A stretch of DNA of 5,602 nt from an uncultured Sphingopyxis sp. (lineage in GTDB: Bacteria; Pseudomonadota; Alphaproteobacteria; Sphingomonadales; Sphingomonadaceae), in contig CALFXW010000180.1 of the NCBI GenBank assembly GCA_937957805.1, positions 1 to 5,602 of the forward strand. Reading direction: 5' to 3'. A program made the translations under genes and the position numbers. The notes below the pieces were generated by a model. The model was not told the origin of the DNA, did no database searches, and saw nothing but the letters and a program-made list of their open reading frames with translations. Shown piece after piece: positions 1 through 5,602 of the stretch. Positions within the stretch are counted from its first letter, which is position 1; every line of letters begins with the position of its first letter.

Positions 1-354
1 CCCAACCGCAATCGGCGCGATAAATTCGACCTTGCTCGACGCCCACATACGGCGCGGCAGCGCGATGGGGGGTAGAAACCCGCCCAGTTTGTCGCGGTTA
101 TCCTGTGCCTGTTCCGTCGGCCGGTCGACGGGACCTTCCGCCTTTCCCGTCGGCAGGCCGACGCGGCGGGGGTGCCCATCCTCCCCTAGGGCGTCCATCG
201 GCGCATCGGGCAGGCACAGGCACCAATGGATGCCGGGCAGCGGTGCGTCACCGGCAGGCGCATTCAACGTCGCGCGGTGGCGCGCGACCAGCCCGGCGGT
301 CAGCACATCTTCGCGTGTTTCGCTGCGCCCGACCCAATCCTGCCAATCTCCCAT
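1..354 (-). CDS. HTD2 / mesaconyl-C4-CoA hydratase-like acyl-CoA dehydratase, N-terminal part (cut by window edge)
   Basis: The frame is open from the ATG at 354 to the left edge (118 codons), so the C-terminal part is missing. The opening GDWQDWVGRSETREDVLT, the LGEDGHPRR segment (residues 56-64) and GGFLPPIALPRRMWA (91-105) are typical of the N-terminal hot-dog half of the HTD2 / FAS1-like dehydratase / mesaconyl-C4-CoA hydratase family, usually about 270-290 residues. By family it hydrates enoyl-CoA esters or dehydrates 3-hydroxyacyl-CoA esters in the cytoplasm. The catalytic MaoC-like half would lie off the window. It is the fifth gene of the operon and would supply the hydratase step that no other gene here provides. 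Its ATG shares one base with the TGA of the preceding ACAD (TGATG). Residues 65-90, between the two conserved blocks, look inserted and are encoded partly by a tandem palindromic repeat. The family call is firm; the substrate is unknown. Confidence 0.85.
   Translation of the reverse strand, partial: MGDWQDWVGRSETREDVLTAGLVARHRATLNAPAGDAPLPGIHWCLCLPDAPMDALGEDGHPRRVGLPTGKAEGPVDRPTEQAQDNRDKLGGFLPPIALPRRMWASSKVEFIAPIAVG
97..162 (-). repeat. Two-copy 33-bp in-frame tandem repeat with palindromic cores
   Basis: On the minus strand, unit 1 is 162-130 and unit 2 is 129-97. Their cores, CGTCGGCCTGCCGACGGGA (163-145) and CGTCGACCGGCCGACGGAA (130-112), match at 16 of 19 bases and start exactly 33 bp apart, that is 11 codons. 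Each core is itself an inverted repeat: CGTCGGC/GCCGACG around 2 bases in the first, and CCGTCG/CGACGG around 6 bases in the second. The period keeps the reading frame, so the two encode related peptides, VGLPTGKAEGP and VDRPTEQAQDN. They fill most of the extra segment in the hydratase gene. The repeat is seen directly; calling it an inserted element is inference. Confidence 0.7.
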
Positions 355-1523
355 CAATAACTCCTCGGCAGACCCAGCACATGTTCGGCAACAAAGGACA
401 GGATCATATTGGTGCTGATCGGTGCCACTTGGTAGAGGCGGGTTTCGCGAAACTTGCGTTCAATGTCATATTCGGCGGCAAAGCCAAAGCCGCCAAAGGT
501 TTGGATCGCCGCTTCGCCTGCCGCCCAACTCGCTTCGGCGGCGAGCATTTTGGCCATATTTGCCTCCTCCCCGCAATTTTCGCCCGCGCTATATTTGGCG
601 ATGCCGTCCGCCACCAACAGCTCCGCTGCGCGCATTTGCGCATAGGCGCGCGCAATCGGAAATTGCACCCCCTGATTTTGGCCGATCGGGCGGCCGAAAA
701 GCACGCGTTCCTTGGCATATTGGCTGGCGCGTTCGATAAAAAATTTGGCATCGCCGATACATTCTGCCGCAATCAAAAGCCGTTCGGCATTCATGCCCGA
801 AAGTATATAGCGAAAGCCCTTGCCCGCATCGCCGATCAGATTGGCGGCGGGCACGCGCATATTGTCGAAAAACACCGCCGTGGTCGCGTGGTTCATCATC
901 GTATCGATGGGGTGGATGGTCATTGTGCCTGCCGCGCGTGCCGCTGCCATATCGACGATGAATACGGAGAGGCCCTCGGTGCGGCTCGTTGCCTCCTCAC
1001 GCGGGGTAGTGCGCGCAAGCAATATCATCAAATCGCTATGTTCGGCGCGGCTTGTCCATATTTTCTGGCCGTTGATGACATAATCATCGTCATCACGCCG
1101 CGCGGTGGTTTTCAGCGATAATGTGTCGGTGCCGCTGGTTGGTTCGGTGACGCCAAACGCCTGCAGGCGCAATTTACCGCTGGCGATGTGGGGCAGATAT
1201 TGCGCCTTTTGCGCATCACTGCCGTGGCGCAGCAGCGTGCCCATGACGTACATTTGCGCGTGGCACGCCCCGCCATTGCCCCCTTGCAGCTGGATTTCCT
1301 CCAATATTGCGGCGGCAGCGGCAAGCGGCAGCCCCGCCCCGCCATAGGCTTCGGGGATCAGCGCGGCGAGATAGCCTGCGTCACCCAATGCCTGCACAAA
1401 TTCAGCCGGGTAGGCGCGCGCCTTGTCCTTTTCCTGCCAATAGCTGCCGGGGAATGCCGCGCACAATTTTGCCACTTCGGTGCGGATGTCGGCATAGGGC
1501 CCGCTGGGTGCAAAAAGCGTCAT
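354..1523 (-). CDS. Acyl-CoA dehydrogenase with helix-G type catalytic glutamate (ACAD-1)
   Basis: This is a 389-residue FAD-dependent acyl-CoA dehydrogenase of normal family length, expected to form the 2,3-enoyl-CoA and pass electrons to ETF. It has the N-terminal helical domain (about 1-120), the beta domain beginning with FGVTEPTSGTD (123-133) and NGQKIWTS (151-158), and the C-terminal helical domain with QTFGGFGFAAEYDIERKFRE (341-360). Where medium-chain enzymes have the catalytic Glu of the YEGT motif, this protein reads RLYQVAPISTN (362-372), so that Glu is absent. A Glu is instead present in SGMNAERLLIA (E247), which aligns with the catalytic position of isovaleryl-CoA and long-chain acyl-CoA dehydrogenases. 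The enzyme is therefore probably active, perhaps on branched or bulky acyl-CoA esters (inference). Its ATG overlaps the thiolase TGA by 4 bases (ATGA) and only a weak GAG precedes it, so translational coupling is likely. Confidence 0.93.
   Translation of the reverse strand: MTLFAPSGPYADIRTEVAKLCAAFPGSYWQEKDKARAYPAEFVQALGDAGYLAALIPEAYGGAGLPLAAAAAILEEIQLQGGNGGACHAQMYVMGTLLRHGSDAQKAQYLPHIASGKLRLQAFGVTEPTSGTDTLSLKTTARRDDDDYVINGQKIWTSRAEHSDLMILLARTTPREEATSRTEGLSVFIVDMAAARAAGTMTIHPIDTMMNHATTAVFFDNMRVPAANLIGDAGKGFRYILSGMNAERLLIAAECIGDAKFFIERASQYAKERVLFGRPIGQNQGVQFPIARAYAQMRAAELLVADGIAKYSAGENCGEEANMAKMLAAEASWAAGEAAIQTFGGFGFAAEYDIERKFRETRLYQVAPISTNMILSFVAEHVLGLPRSY
361..366 (-). promoter_or_regulatory. 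Ribosome binding site of the HTD2-like dehydratase
   Basis: GAGGAG on the minus strand lies 6 bases before the ATG at 354, inside the last codons of the upstream ACAD gene. It supports this start although the gene overlaps its neighbour. Confidence 0.7.
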
Positions 1524-2737
1524 GCCGCGCGCTCAAAAATGGCGGCAATACCCTGTCCGCCGCCGATGCACATTGTTTCGAGCGCATAGCGCCCCTGCCG
1601 CCGTGCCAGTTCATGCGCCATATCGGCAAGGATGCGGCCGCCCGTGGCGCCAATCGGATGGCCGAGCGATATGCCCGAACCATTGACGTTGAGCATATCC
1701 ATCCGGCTGTCGTCCTCCCCCCAGCCCCAGCCTTTGAGCACGGCGAGCACTTGGGGTGCAAAGGCTTCGTTGAGTTCGACAAGGTCGATGTCGTCCCAGC
1801 CCACCCCGCTGCGCGCGAACAGCCGCTGGGTCGCAGGCACCGGGCCGATGCCCATGCGCGCCGGGTCGCAACCTGCCGCTGCCCAGCCGGTAAACCAGAG
1901 CATGGGGGTAAGGCCGAGTTCGGCGACCTTATCCTCTGCCACCACCAGACAGGCCGCCGCCGCGTCATTTTGCTGGCTGGCGTTTCCGGCCGTGACCACC
2001 CCGCCTTCTAACGGTTTCAGCGCGCCCAGGCTTTCCATCGTCGCGTCGGCGCGTATCCCCTCATCGCGGGAAAAATAGACGGGTTCACCGCGTTTCTGCG
2101 GGACAAGCAGGGGGACAAGCTGCGCGTCAAATTTGCCCGCTTGCCATGCGGCATGGGCGCGGCTGTGGCTGCTGAGGGCGTAGGCGTCGGCGGCTTCGCG
2201 GCTGATGCCATAATCGCGCGCCAGATTTTCTGCCGTCTCGATCATCCCTGAAATGACGCCGAAGCGTTCGACCGGCTGGCTCATAAGCCGTCCGCGCGTC
2301 AAGCGGTCATGCAGCGTGACATTGCCCGCGCGCACCCCGCGCCTGAGATCCACCGTATAATGTTCGACGTTGGACATGGATTCGCAGCCACCGGCGACGA
2401 CGACATCCGCCGCGCCCGATTGCACCATCATTGCGGCATTGATGACCGCCTGCAGCCCCGAACCGCAGCGCCGGTCGAGCTGATAACCCGGAACGTCGAT
2501 CGGCAATCCGGCGGCGAGCCATGCCCAATGGCCGATCGCCGGTGCCTCGCCATTGCCATATCCTTGGGCAAATATGACATCGTCCACCCGCGCGGGGTCG
2601 ATGGCACTGCGCACCACCAGCGCGCGCAATATTTCCGCCCCCAATTCGCCGGGGGTCAGACTGGATAATGCACCGCCGAATTTACCGACAGCGGTACGAA
2701 GCGGCATGCATATGGCGGCGCGGCGCAACATGGACAT
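1520..2737 (-). CDS. Acetyl-CoA C-acyltransferase (thiolase)
   Basis: This 405-residue protein has the usual thiolase length and all catalytic motifs. The nucleophilic Cys is C91 in DRRCGSGLQAV; the NEAFAP motif is at 323-328; H360 lies in GHPIGATGG; and C390 in CIGGGQG is the acid/base cysteine. GGCESMSN (116-123) is also typical. It would cleave 3-ketoacyl-CoA with CoA to release acetyl-CoA or propionyl-CoA in the cytoplasm, the last step of the cycle encoded here. The loop motif reads GNASQQNDAAAA (251-262) where many thiolases have GNASGINDGA, which may mark a subfamily. The ATG at 2737 has an AAGGA site 8 bases upstream; a second in-frame ATG at 2731 is possible but less well spaced. It lies 11 bp after ACAD-2. 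The degradative role comes from its neighbours; thiolase sequence alone does not separate degradation from condensation. Confidence 0.95.
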   Translation of the reverse strand: MSMLRRAAICMPLRTAVGKFGGALSSLTPGELGAEILRALVVRSAIDPARVDDVIFAQGYGNGEAPAIGHWAWLAAGLPIDVPGYQLDRRCGSGLQAVINAAMMVQSGAADVVVAGGCESMSNVEHYTVDLRRGVRAGNVTLHDRLTRGRLMSQPVERFGVISGMIETAENLARDYGISREAADAYALSSHSRAHAAWQAGKFDAQLVPLLVPQKRGEPVYFSRDEGIRADATMESLGALKPLEGGVVTAGNASQQNDAAAACLVVAEDKVAELGLTPMLWFTGWAAAGCDPARMGIGPVPATQRLFARSGVGWDDIDLVELNEAFAPQVLAVLKGWGWGEDDSRMDMLNVNGSGISLGHPIGATGGRILADMAHELARRQGRYALETMCIGGGQGIAAIFERAA

Positions 2738-2745
2738 ATGTATAT

Positions 2746-2750
2746 TCCTT
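2746..2750 (-). promoter_or_regulatory. Ribosome binding site of the thiolase
   Basis: AAGGA on the minus strand lies 8 bases before the ATG at 2737 and overlaps the TAA stop of ACAD-2 (2751-2749). It favours the ATG at 2737 over the one at 2731. Confidence 0.7.
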
Positions 2751-3930
2751 ATGACCAGACGTGGCCGTCGCGGGCGAAATCGCGCAACATATGTTTGGCG
2801 ATTTGCAACTGCATGATCTGGCTCGTCCCCTCATAAATGCGCAGGATGCGCGCATCGCGGAAAAAGCGTTCGGCGGCATATTCGGCGAGGTAGCCCGCAC
2901 CGCCGTGGATCTGGACGCAGCGGTCGGCAACGCGGCCGCAGGTTTCGGAGGCGAAATATTTGGCCGCCGCTGCCTTGCGGACGATATTTTCACCCCGGTC
3001 GGCGCGGGCCGCGGCATCGGCGATCATGCATTCGGCGGCATATAATTCGGCGTCGCTGTCTGCCAGCATTGCTTGAATAAGCTGGAAATTGGCGATGGGT
3101 TCGCCAAATGCCTTGCGTTCGCTGGCATAGCGCGCCGCCGTGTCGAGGATGCGGCGGCCCATGCCCACGCTCATCCCCGCGACCGACAAGCGCCCATTGT
3201 CGAGGCTTTGCATCGCAATCGAAAAACCGCGCCCCTCCACCCCGCCCACCAAAGCATCGCCGGGGATATGGACATCGTCCATAATCACATCAGCGATGTG
3301 CGCGCCGGTTTGGCCCATTTTCTTGTCGGGGCTGCCGATGGTGATGCCCGGGGTCGTCATGTCGATGATGAAGGCTGAAACATGCGCGTTTTTGGGCAGT
3401 GCCTCCTTGCTGGTGCGCGCCATGATTAGCCCGATTTTGGCGTGCGGCGCGTTGGTGATATATCTTTTGGTGCCGCTCAGCACATAGCCATTGCCCGATG
3501 GATTGGCGCTGGTCGCCATCGCCGCGCTATCCGACCCGCTGCCCGGTTCGGTCAGGCCGAAACAGGCGATTTCCCCCGCCGCGATGCGCGGCAGCCACGC
3601 CGACTTTTGTTCATCGGTGCCAAAGTTTTTGATCGCGCTGCCGGTCATTCCGACATTGATCGACATGGTCGAACGATATGCGGGCGCGGCGTAACTCAAT
3701 TGTTTGACGGTTTCGATATATTGGCTGATGTTCATCCCCGCCCCGCCATATTCGACGGGGATGGTGATGCCGAACAGGCCCATGTCGCGCATTTCGTTGA
3801 GGATGGGTTCAGGGATGCGATCCGTCGCCAACACCTCCTCCTCCGCGGGGATCAGCCGTTCGCGGATATAGCGTTTCAGTTGGTCCAAAAAGGCGTCGAA
3901 ATCGCCTGCATCCATGCCGGGGTTTTGCAT
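2749..3930 (-). CDS. Acyl-CoA dehydrogenase with canonical YEGT catalytic glutamate (ACAD-2)
   Basis: Read from the ATG at 3930 this is a 393-residue acyl-CoA dehydrogenase. Both classic signatures are present: CFGLTEPGSGSD (123-134, flavin and substrate binding) and QIHGGAGYLAEY followed by RFFRDAR (340-361). The catalytic base is E367 in RIYEGTSQIMQ, as in short- and medium-chain ACADs; the helix-G position, occupied by Glu in ACAD-1, reads LDNGRLSVA here. It should introduce the alpha-beta double bond into an acyl-CoA and pass electrons to ETF. The open frame runs six codons further to a TTG at 3948, but that would bury the AAGGA site within the gene, so the ATG at 3930 is preferred. It lies 14 bp after the SDR gene and 11 bp before the thiolase, in the middle of a beta-oxidation operon. 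The natural acyl-CoA is not predictable. Confidence 0.94.
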   Translation of the reverse strand: MQNPGMDAGDFDAFLDQLKRYIRERLIPAEEEVLATDRIPEPILNEMRDMGLFGITIPVEYGGAGMNISQYIETVKQLSYAAPAYRSTMSINVGMTGSAIKNFGTDEQKSAWLPRIAAGEIACFGLTEPGSGSDSAAMATSANPSGNGYVLSGTKRYITNAPHAKIGLIMARTSKEALPKNAHVSAFIIDMTTPGITIGSPDKKMGQTGAHIADVIMDDVHIPGDALVGGVEGRGFSIAMQSLDNGRLSVAGMSVGMGRRILDTAARYASERKAFGEPIANFQLIQAMLADSDAELYAAECMIADAAARADRGENIVRKAAAAKYFASETCGRVADRCVQIHGGAGYLAEYAAERFFRDARILRIYEGTSQIMQLQIAKHMLRDFARDGHVWS

Positions 3931-3940
3931 CGCGCTATCT

Positions 3941-3945
3941 TCCTT
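3941..3945 (-). promoter_or_regulatory. Ribosome binding site that decides the ACAD-2 start
   Basis: AAGGA on the minus strand lies 10 bases before the ATG at 3930 and touches the TGA stop of the SDR gene (3947-3945). It argues against the upstream TTG at 3948 as start. Confidence 0.7.
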
Positions 3946-4859
3946 CAAATCGGATCATAGGGGAAAATATCGCCCGAGCGTTCATCGGCACGGGCGAAAT
4001 GGGGGGTAAAGGCGGGGAGCAATTGGTCGGCGATTGCCGCCGCATCCCAGCCATCGCCCTTGTGCATCGAACGGATGGGGCGCGGCTTGGAAAACAGGAA
4101 AATCTCATTCTTGCGGACGGCGAAAATCTGATTGTTGACCGATTGCGCCGCATCGCTGGCCAGAAAAACGACCAAGGGGGCGATTTTGTCGGCGCGCATC
4201 GCCTGCATCCGTTCGACGCGTGCGCGTTCCGCTGGCGTGTCGGCGGGGATGGATGCGGTCATCCGGCTCCATGCAAAGGGCGCGATGCAGTTGGAACGCA
4301 CCCCAAAACGCGCCATGTCGAGCGCGATGGATTGCGACAGGCCGACGATACCCAATTTGGCCGCGCTATAATTGGCCTGCCCGAAATTGCCGATCAGTCC
4401 GCTGGTCGAGGTGAAGTGGATGAAGCTGCCCGAACCCTGTTCCTTGAAATAGGGGGTGGCCGCCTTTGCGGTATTGAAACAGCCGTTCAGGTGGACGTCG
4501 ATTACCGCCTGCCAGTCGGCATGGCTCATCTTATGCCAGATATGGTCGCGCAAAATCCCCGCATTATTCACCAATGCGTCAATCTGTCCATATTGCTGCA
4601 CCGCATCTTCGATGATGCTCGTCGCGCCGACAGGGTCGACAACGCTGGCAAAATTGGCAAACGCGCGCCCGCCAGCAGCGATGATTTCGGCCACCACCTC
4701 TGCCGCAGGCGCCGTGTCCGCTCCGTCACCGTCGCCTGATGTGCCCAGATCATTGACGATGACCGCTGCCCCTTCGGCGGCACAGCCCAGCGCCAGCGCC
4801 CGTCCAACGCCGCGTCCCGCGCCGGTGATGGCCACTACCTTGCCCGTCAACATGCCCAT
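3945..4859 (-). CDS. SDR-family 3-hydroxyacyl-CoA dehydrogenase (HSD17B4 / MFE-2 N-terminal domain-like)
   Basis: From the ATG at 4859 this is a 304-residue classical short-chain dehydrogenase. The Rossmann motif TGAGRGVG is at 12-19, the acidic residue after beta-2 is D37 (VIVNDLG, favouring NAD), and NNAG is at 98-101. The catalytic set is S151, Y164 and K168 in STSGLIGNFGQANYSAAK, the spacing found in the (3R)-hydroxyacyl-CoA dehydrogenase unit of peroxisomal multifunctional enzyme 2. The tail beyond the core, with RKNEIFLFSKPRPIRS and a final FPYDPI, also matches that group. It should oxidise a 3-hydroxyacyl-CoA to the 3-ketoacyl-CoA for the thiolase. It is the first gene of the operon, behind an operator-like inverted repeat. 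The frame is open to a TTG at 4898, but that codon lies inside the repeat; the ATG at 4859 has a GGAGG 8 bases upstream. Confidence 0.93.
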   Translation of the reverse strand: MGMLTGKVVAITGAGRGVGRALALGCAAEGAAVIVNDLGTSGDGDGADTAPAAEVVAEIIAAGGRAFANFASVVDPVGATSIIEDAVQQYGQIDALVNNAGILRDHIWHKMSHADWQAVIDVHLNGCFNTAKAATPYFKEQGSGSFIHFTSTSGLIGNFGQANYSAAKLGIVGLSQSIALDMARFGVRSNCIAPFAWSRMTASIPADTPAERARVERMQAMRADKIAPLVVFLASDAAQSVNNQIFAVRKNEIFLFSKPRPIRSMHKGDGWDAAAIADQLLPAFTPHFARADERSGDIFPYDPI

Positions 4860-4867
4860 CCGCCCCG

Positions 4868-4872
4868 CCTCC
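4868..4872 (-). promoter_or_regulatory. Ribosome binding site of the SDR 3-hydroxyacyl-CoA dehydrogenase
   Basis: A perfect GGAGG on the minus strand lies 8 bases before the ATG at 4859. It fixes the start there, ahead of the second ATG at 4853 and the upstream TTG at 4898. Confidence 0.8.
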
Positions 4873-4883
4873 ACTCGGGTGGT

Positions 4884-4905
4884 TTGACGTTTACGCAAAC
4901 GTCAA
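4884..4905. promoter_or_regulatory. Perfect 9+4+9 inverted repeat, probable operator of the beta-oxidation operon
   Basis: TTGACGTTT (4884-4892) and AAACGTCAA (4897-4905) are exact reverse complements around ACGC. The repeat lies in the only sizeable gap of the window, 24 bases before the SDR start. On the minus strand its first six bases, TTGACG, resemble a -35 box, but I see no convincing -10 hexamer. The arms are AT-rich and no T-run follows, so it is a poor terminator. Position and symmetry suggest the site of a dimeric regulator (TetR-, MerR- or GntR-like) that responds to the pathway substrate; which family is not visible, and no regulator gene is in the window. Confidence 0.65.
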
Positions 4906-4930
4906 GCAGGAGTCGAGGGGCGGCGGCGGC

Positions 4931-5527
4931 TTAGGGAGAAATATCGCGCGCTATCGCCAACTGCCCCTCCACCCATGTGGGATAGGTCGGTTGCCAGCCA
5001 AGCAGGCGTTTGGCGCGCCCATTGGCGATGCGACGGCTTTCGCTATAAAATGCCTGGGCGGCGGGCGACAGGCTCGCGATGGGGACGATGGGCGGCGGCG
5101 CAAGCCCCAACAGGCGCGCGGCACCGGCAATTGGGGCATCGGGGTGGCAGGACAGGTCATCGGCGATGTTGAATGCGCCGGTTTCGGGACTGGCGAGGCT
5201 GGAAAGCAGCGCGCCGGTTACATCTGCAACATGGATGCGGCTGAAAATATGGTGGCTCGGCCCGACCAGATGCGCCACCCCTGCCGCCACCCGGTCGATC
5301 GGGCTGCGCCCCGGCCCATAAATCCCGGGCAGGCGAAAAACGCGCACCGCATCGTGCATCCCGCGCCAAGCGGCATCGGCGGCGTTGCGCGCCGCGCGTC
5401 GCCCGCAAATTGGTGCGCTTTCATCGACCCACGCGCCCGCCGCATCGCCATAGACCCCGGTCGAGGATAAATAGCCAATCCAGTCAAAGCTGCCGAGTGC
5501 TAGCGCCTCACCATAGGTGCGGAGCAC
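4931..5527 (-). CDS. Atypical SDR / NAD-dependent epimerase-like protein (YeeZ-like), N-terminally truncated, possible pseudogene
   Basis: From a GTG at 5527 to TAA at 4931 the frame gives 198 residues resembling the central and C-terminal part of YeeZ-like atypical extended SDR proteins. Visible landmarks are WIGYLSSTGVYGD (16-28), FRLPGIYGPGRSPIDR (64-79), FSRIHVADV (95-103), FNIADD (119-124) and TYPTWVEGQL near the end (181-190). Family members start with a glycine-rich NAD(P)-binding segment and have roughly 80 more residues before this region. Here the same frame meets a TGA at 5599-5597, so that part is absent, and the 23 codons between that stop and the GTG do not look like a Rossmann fold, although the last few could still be homologous. 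I see no good Shine-Dalgarno before the GTG. Either this is a 5'-deleted or frameshifted remnant or it makes an unusual short protein. It has no evident role in the beta-oxidation pathway. Confidence 0.65.
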   Translation of the reverse strand: MLRTYGEALALGSFDWIGYLSSTGVYGDAAGAWVDESAPICGRRAARNAADAAWRGMHDAVRVFRLPGIYGPGRSPIDRVAAGVAHLVGPSHHIFSRIHVADVTGALLSSLASPETGAFNIADDLSCHPDAPIAGAARLLGLAPPPIVPIASLSPAAQAFYSESRRIANGRAKRLLGWQPTYPTWVEGQLAIARDISP

Positions 5528-5531
5528 CGGA

Positions 5532-5602
5532 TCAGCGCCGCGTGTCGCGTCGGGCGACTTCGCGTTCGGCCAGAAACAGCAGCGCTTCGCGCAGCGTCAT
5601 CT
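5532..5602 (-). other. Possible 3' end of an upstream reading frame, product unknown
   Basis: A second frame is open from the right edge and ends with TGA at 5534-5532, four bases before the GTG of the epimerase-like gene. From the ATG at 5600 it reads MTLREALLFLAEREVARRD and three more residues, a charged, helix-prone peptide with coding-like codons. It could be the C-terminus of the upstream gene in the same direction, or chance. I do not recognise the family. Confidence 0.3.

Noticed and set aside
362..372. ACAD-1 as an inactive acyl-CoA dehydrogenase because the YEGT glutamate is missing
   Set aside because: A glutamate at the helix-G position (E247) can take over, as in isovaleryl-CoA dehydrogenase, and the rest of the fold is well kept.
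105..1121. Plus-strand open frame of 338 codons antisense to ACAD-1 and the dehydratase gene
   Set aside because: It lies opposite two recognisable genes, is rich in Arg, His and Cys with no family motifs, and is the kind of long antisense frame that GC-rich codon bias produces.
1307..2011. Plus-strand open frame of 234 codons opposite ACAD-1 and the thiolase
   Set aside because: The minus strand encodes motif-complete enzymes here; this frame shows no domain and no ribosome binding site in front of it.
3931..3948. Longer ACAD-2 starting at TTG 3948
   Set aside because: The AAGGA at 3945-3941 would then be inside the gene, and it is suitably spaced for the ATG at 3930.
3999..4739. Plus-strand open frame of 246 codons opposite the SDR gene
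   Set aside because: It is a mirror of the SDR coding sequence, which has its full catalytic set on the other strand; no motif was recognised.
4860..4898. Longer SDR protein starting at TTG 4898
   Set aside because: That start lies within the inverted repeat, adds 13 residues not expected before the beta-1 strand, and ignores the GGAGG placed 8 bases before the ATG at 4859.
4884..4905. Rho-independent terminator of the epimerase-like gene
   Set aside because: Only four of the nine stem pairs are G-C and no T-run follows on the minus strand, so an operator is more likely.

Overview
The window looks like chromosomal DNA of a GC-rich alphaproteobacterium. Gene style, codon choice and the protein families point to a sphingomonad (Sphingomonadales), but there is no rRNA or marker gene to prove this. 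Every gene I can support lies on the minus strand, so transcription runs from high to low coordinates. No tRNA, rRNA, CRISPR array or insertion-sequence end was seen, and no stretch above about 75 bases lacks a gene.

Right end (about 4931-5602): the C-terminal two thirds of an atypical short-chain dehydrogenase/epimerase (YeeZ-like) that has lost its NAD(P)-binding N-terminus. A short piece of another reading frame ends just upstream of it. A 71-base gap follows. It holds a perfect 22-base inverted repeat (4884-4905) and a strong Shine-Dalgarno site, and looks like the regulated start of the next transcription unit.

Centre and left (1-4859): a tight five-gene operon in the order SDR 3-hydroxyacyl-CoA dehydrogenase, acyl-CoA dehydrogenase (ACAD-2), thiolase, second acyl-CoA dehydrogenase (ACAD-1), and an HTD2/mesaconyl-C4-CoA hydratase-like hot-dog dehydratase cut by the window edge. 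Gene spacings are 14 bp, 11 bp, a 4-bp ATGA overlap and a 1-bp TGATG overlap, so co-translation is likely.

Together the enzymes cover one full beta-oxidation turn: dehydrogenation by the ACADs, hydration by the HTD2-like protein, oxidation of the 3-hydroxyacyl-CoA by the SDR, and thiolysis. No acyl-CoA ligase or CoA-transferase is visible; it may lie off the left edge. The two ACADs carry their catalytic glutamate at different places in the fold (helix G in ACAD-1, the C-terminal YEGT motif in ACAD-2), which suggests two different acyl-CoA substrates, perhaps a branched or otherwise unusual acid. The substrate cannot be named from sequence alone.

The least explained features are a two-copy 33-bp palindromic repeat inserted in frame in the hydratase gene, the perfect operator-like repeat in front of the operon, and the truncated epimerase.
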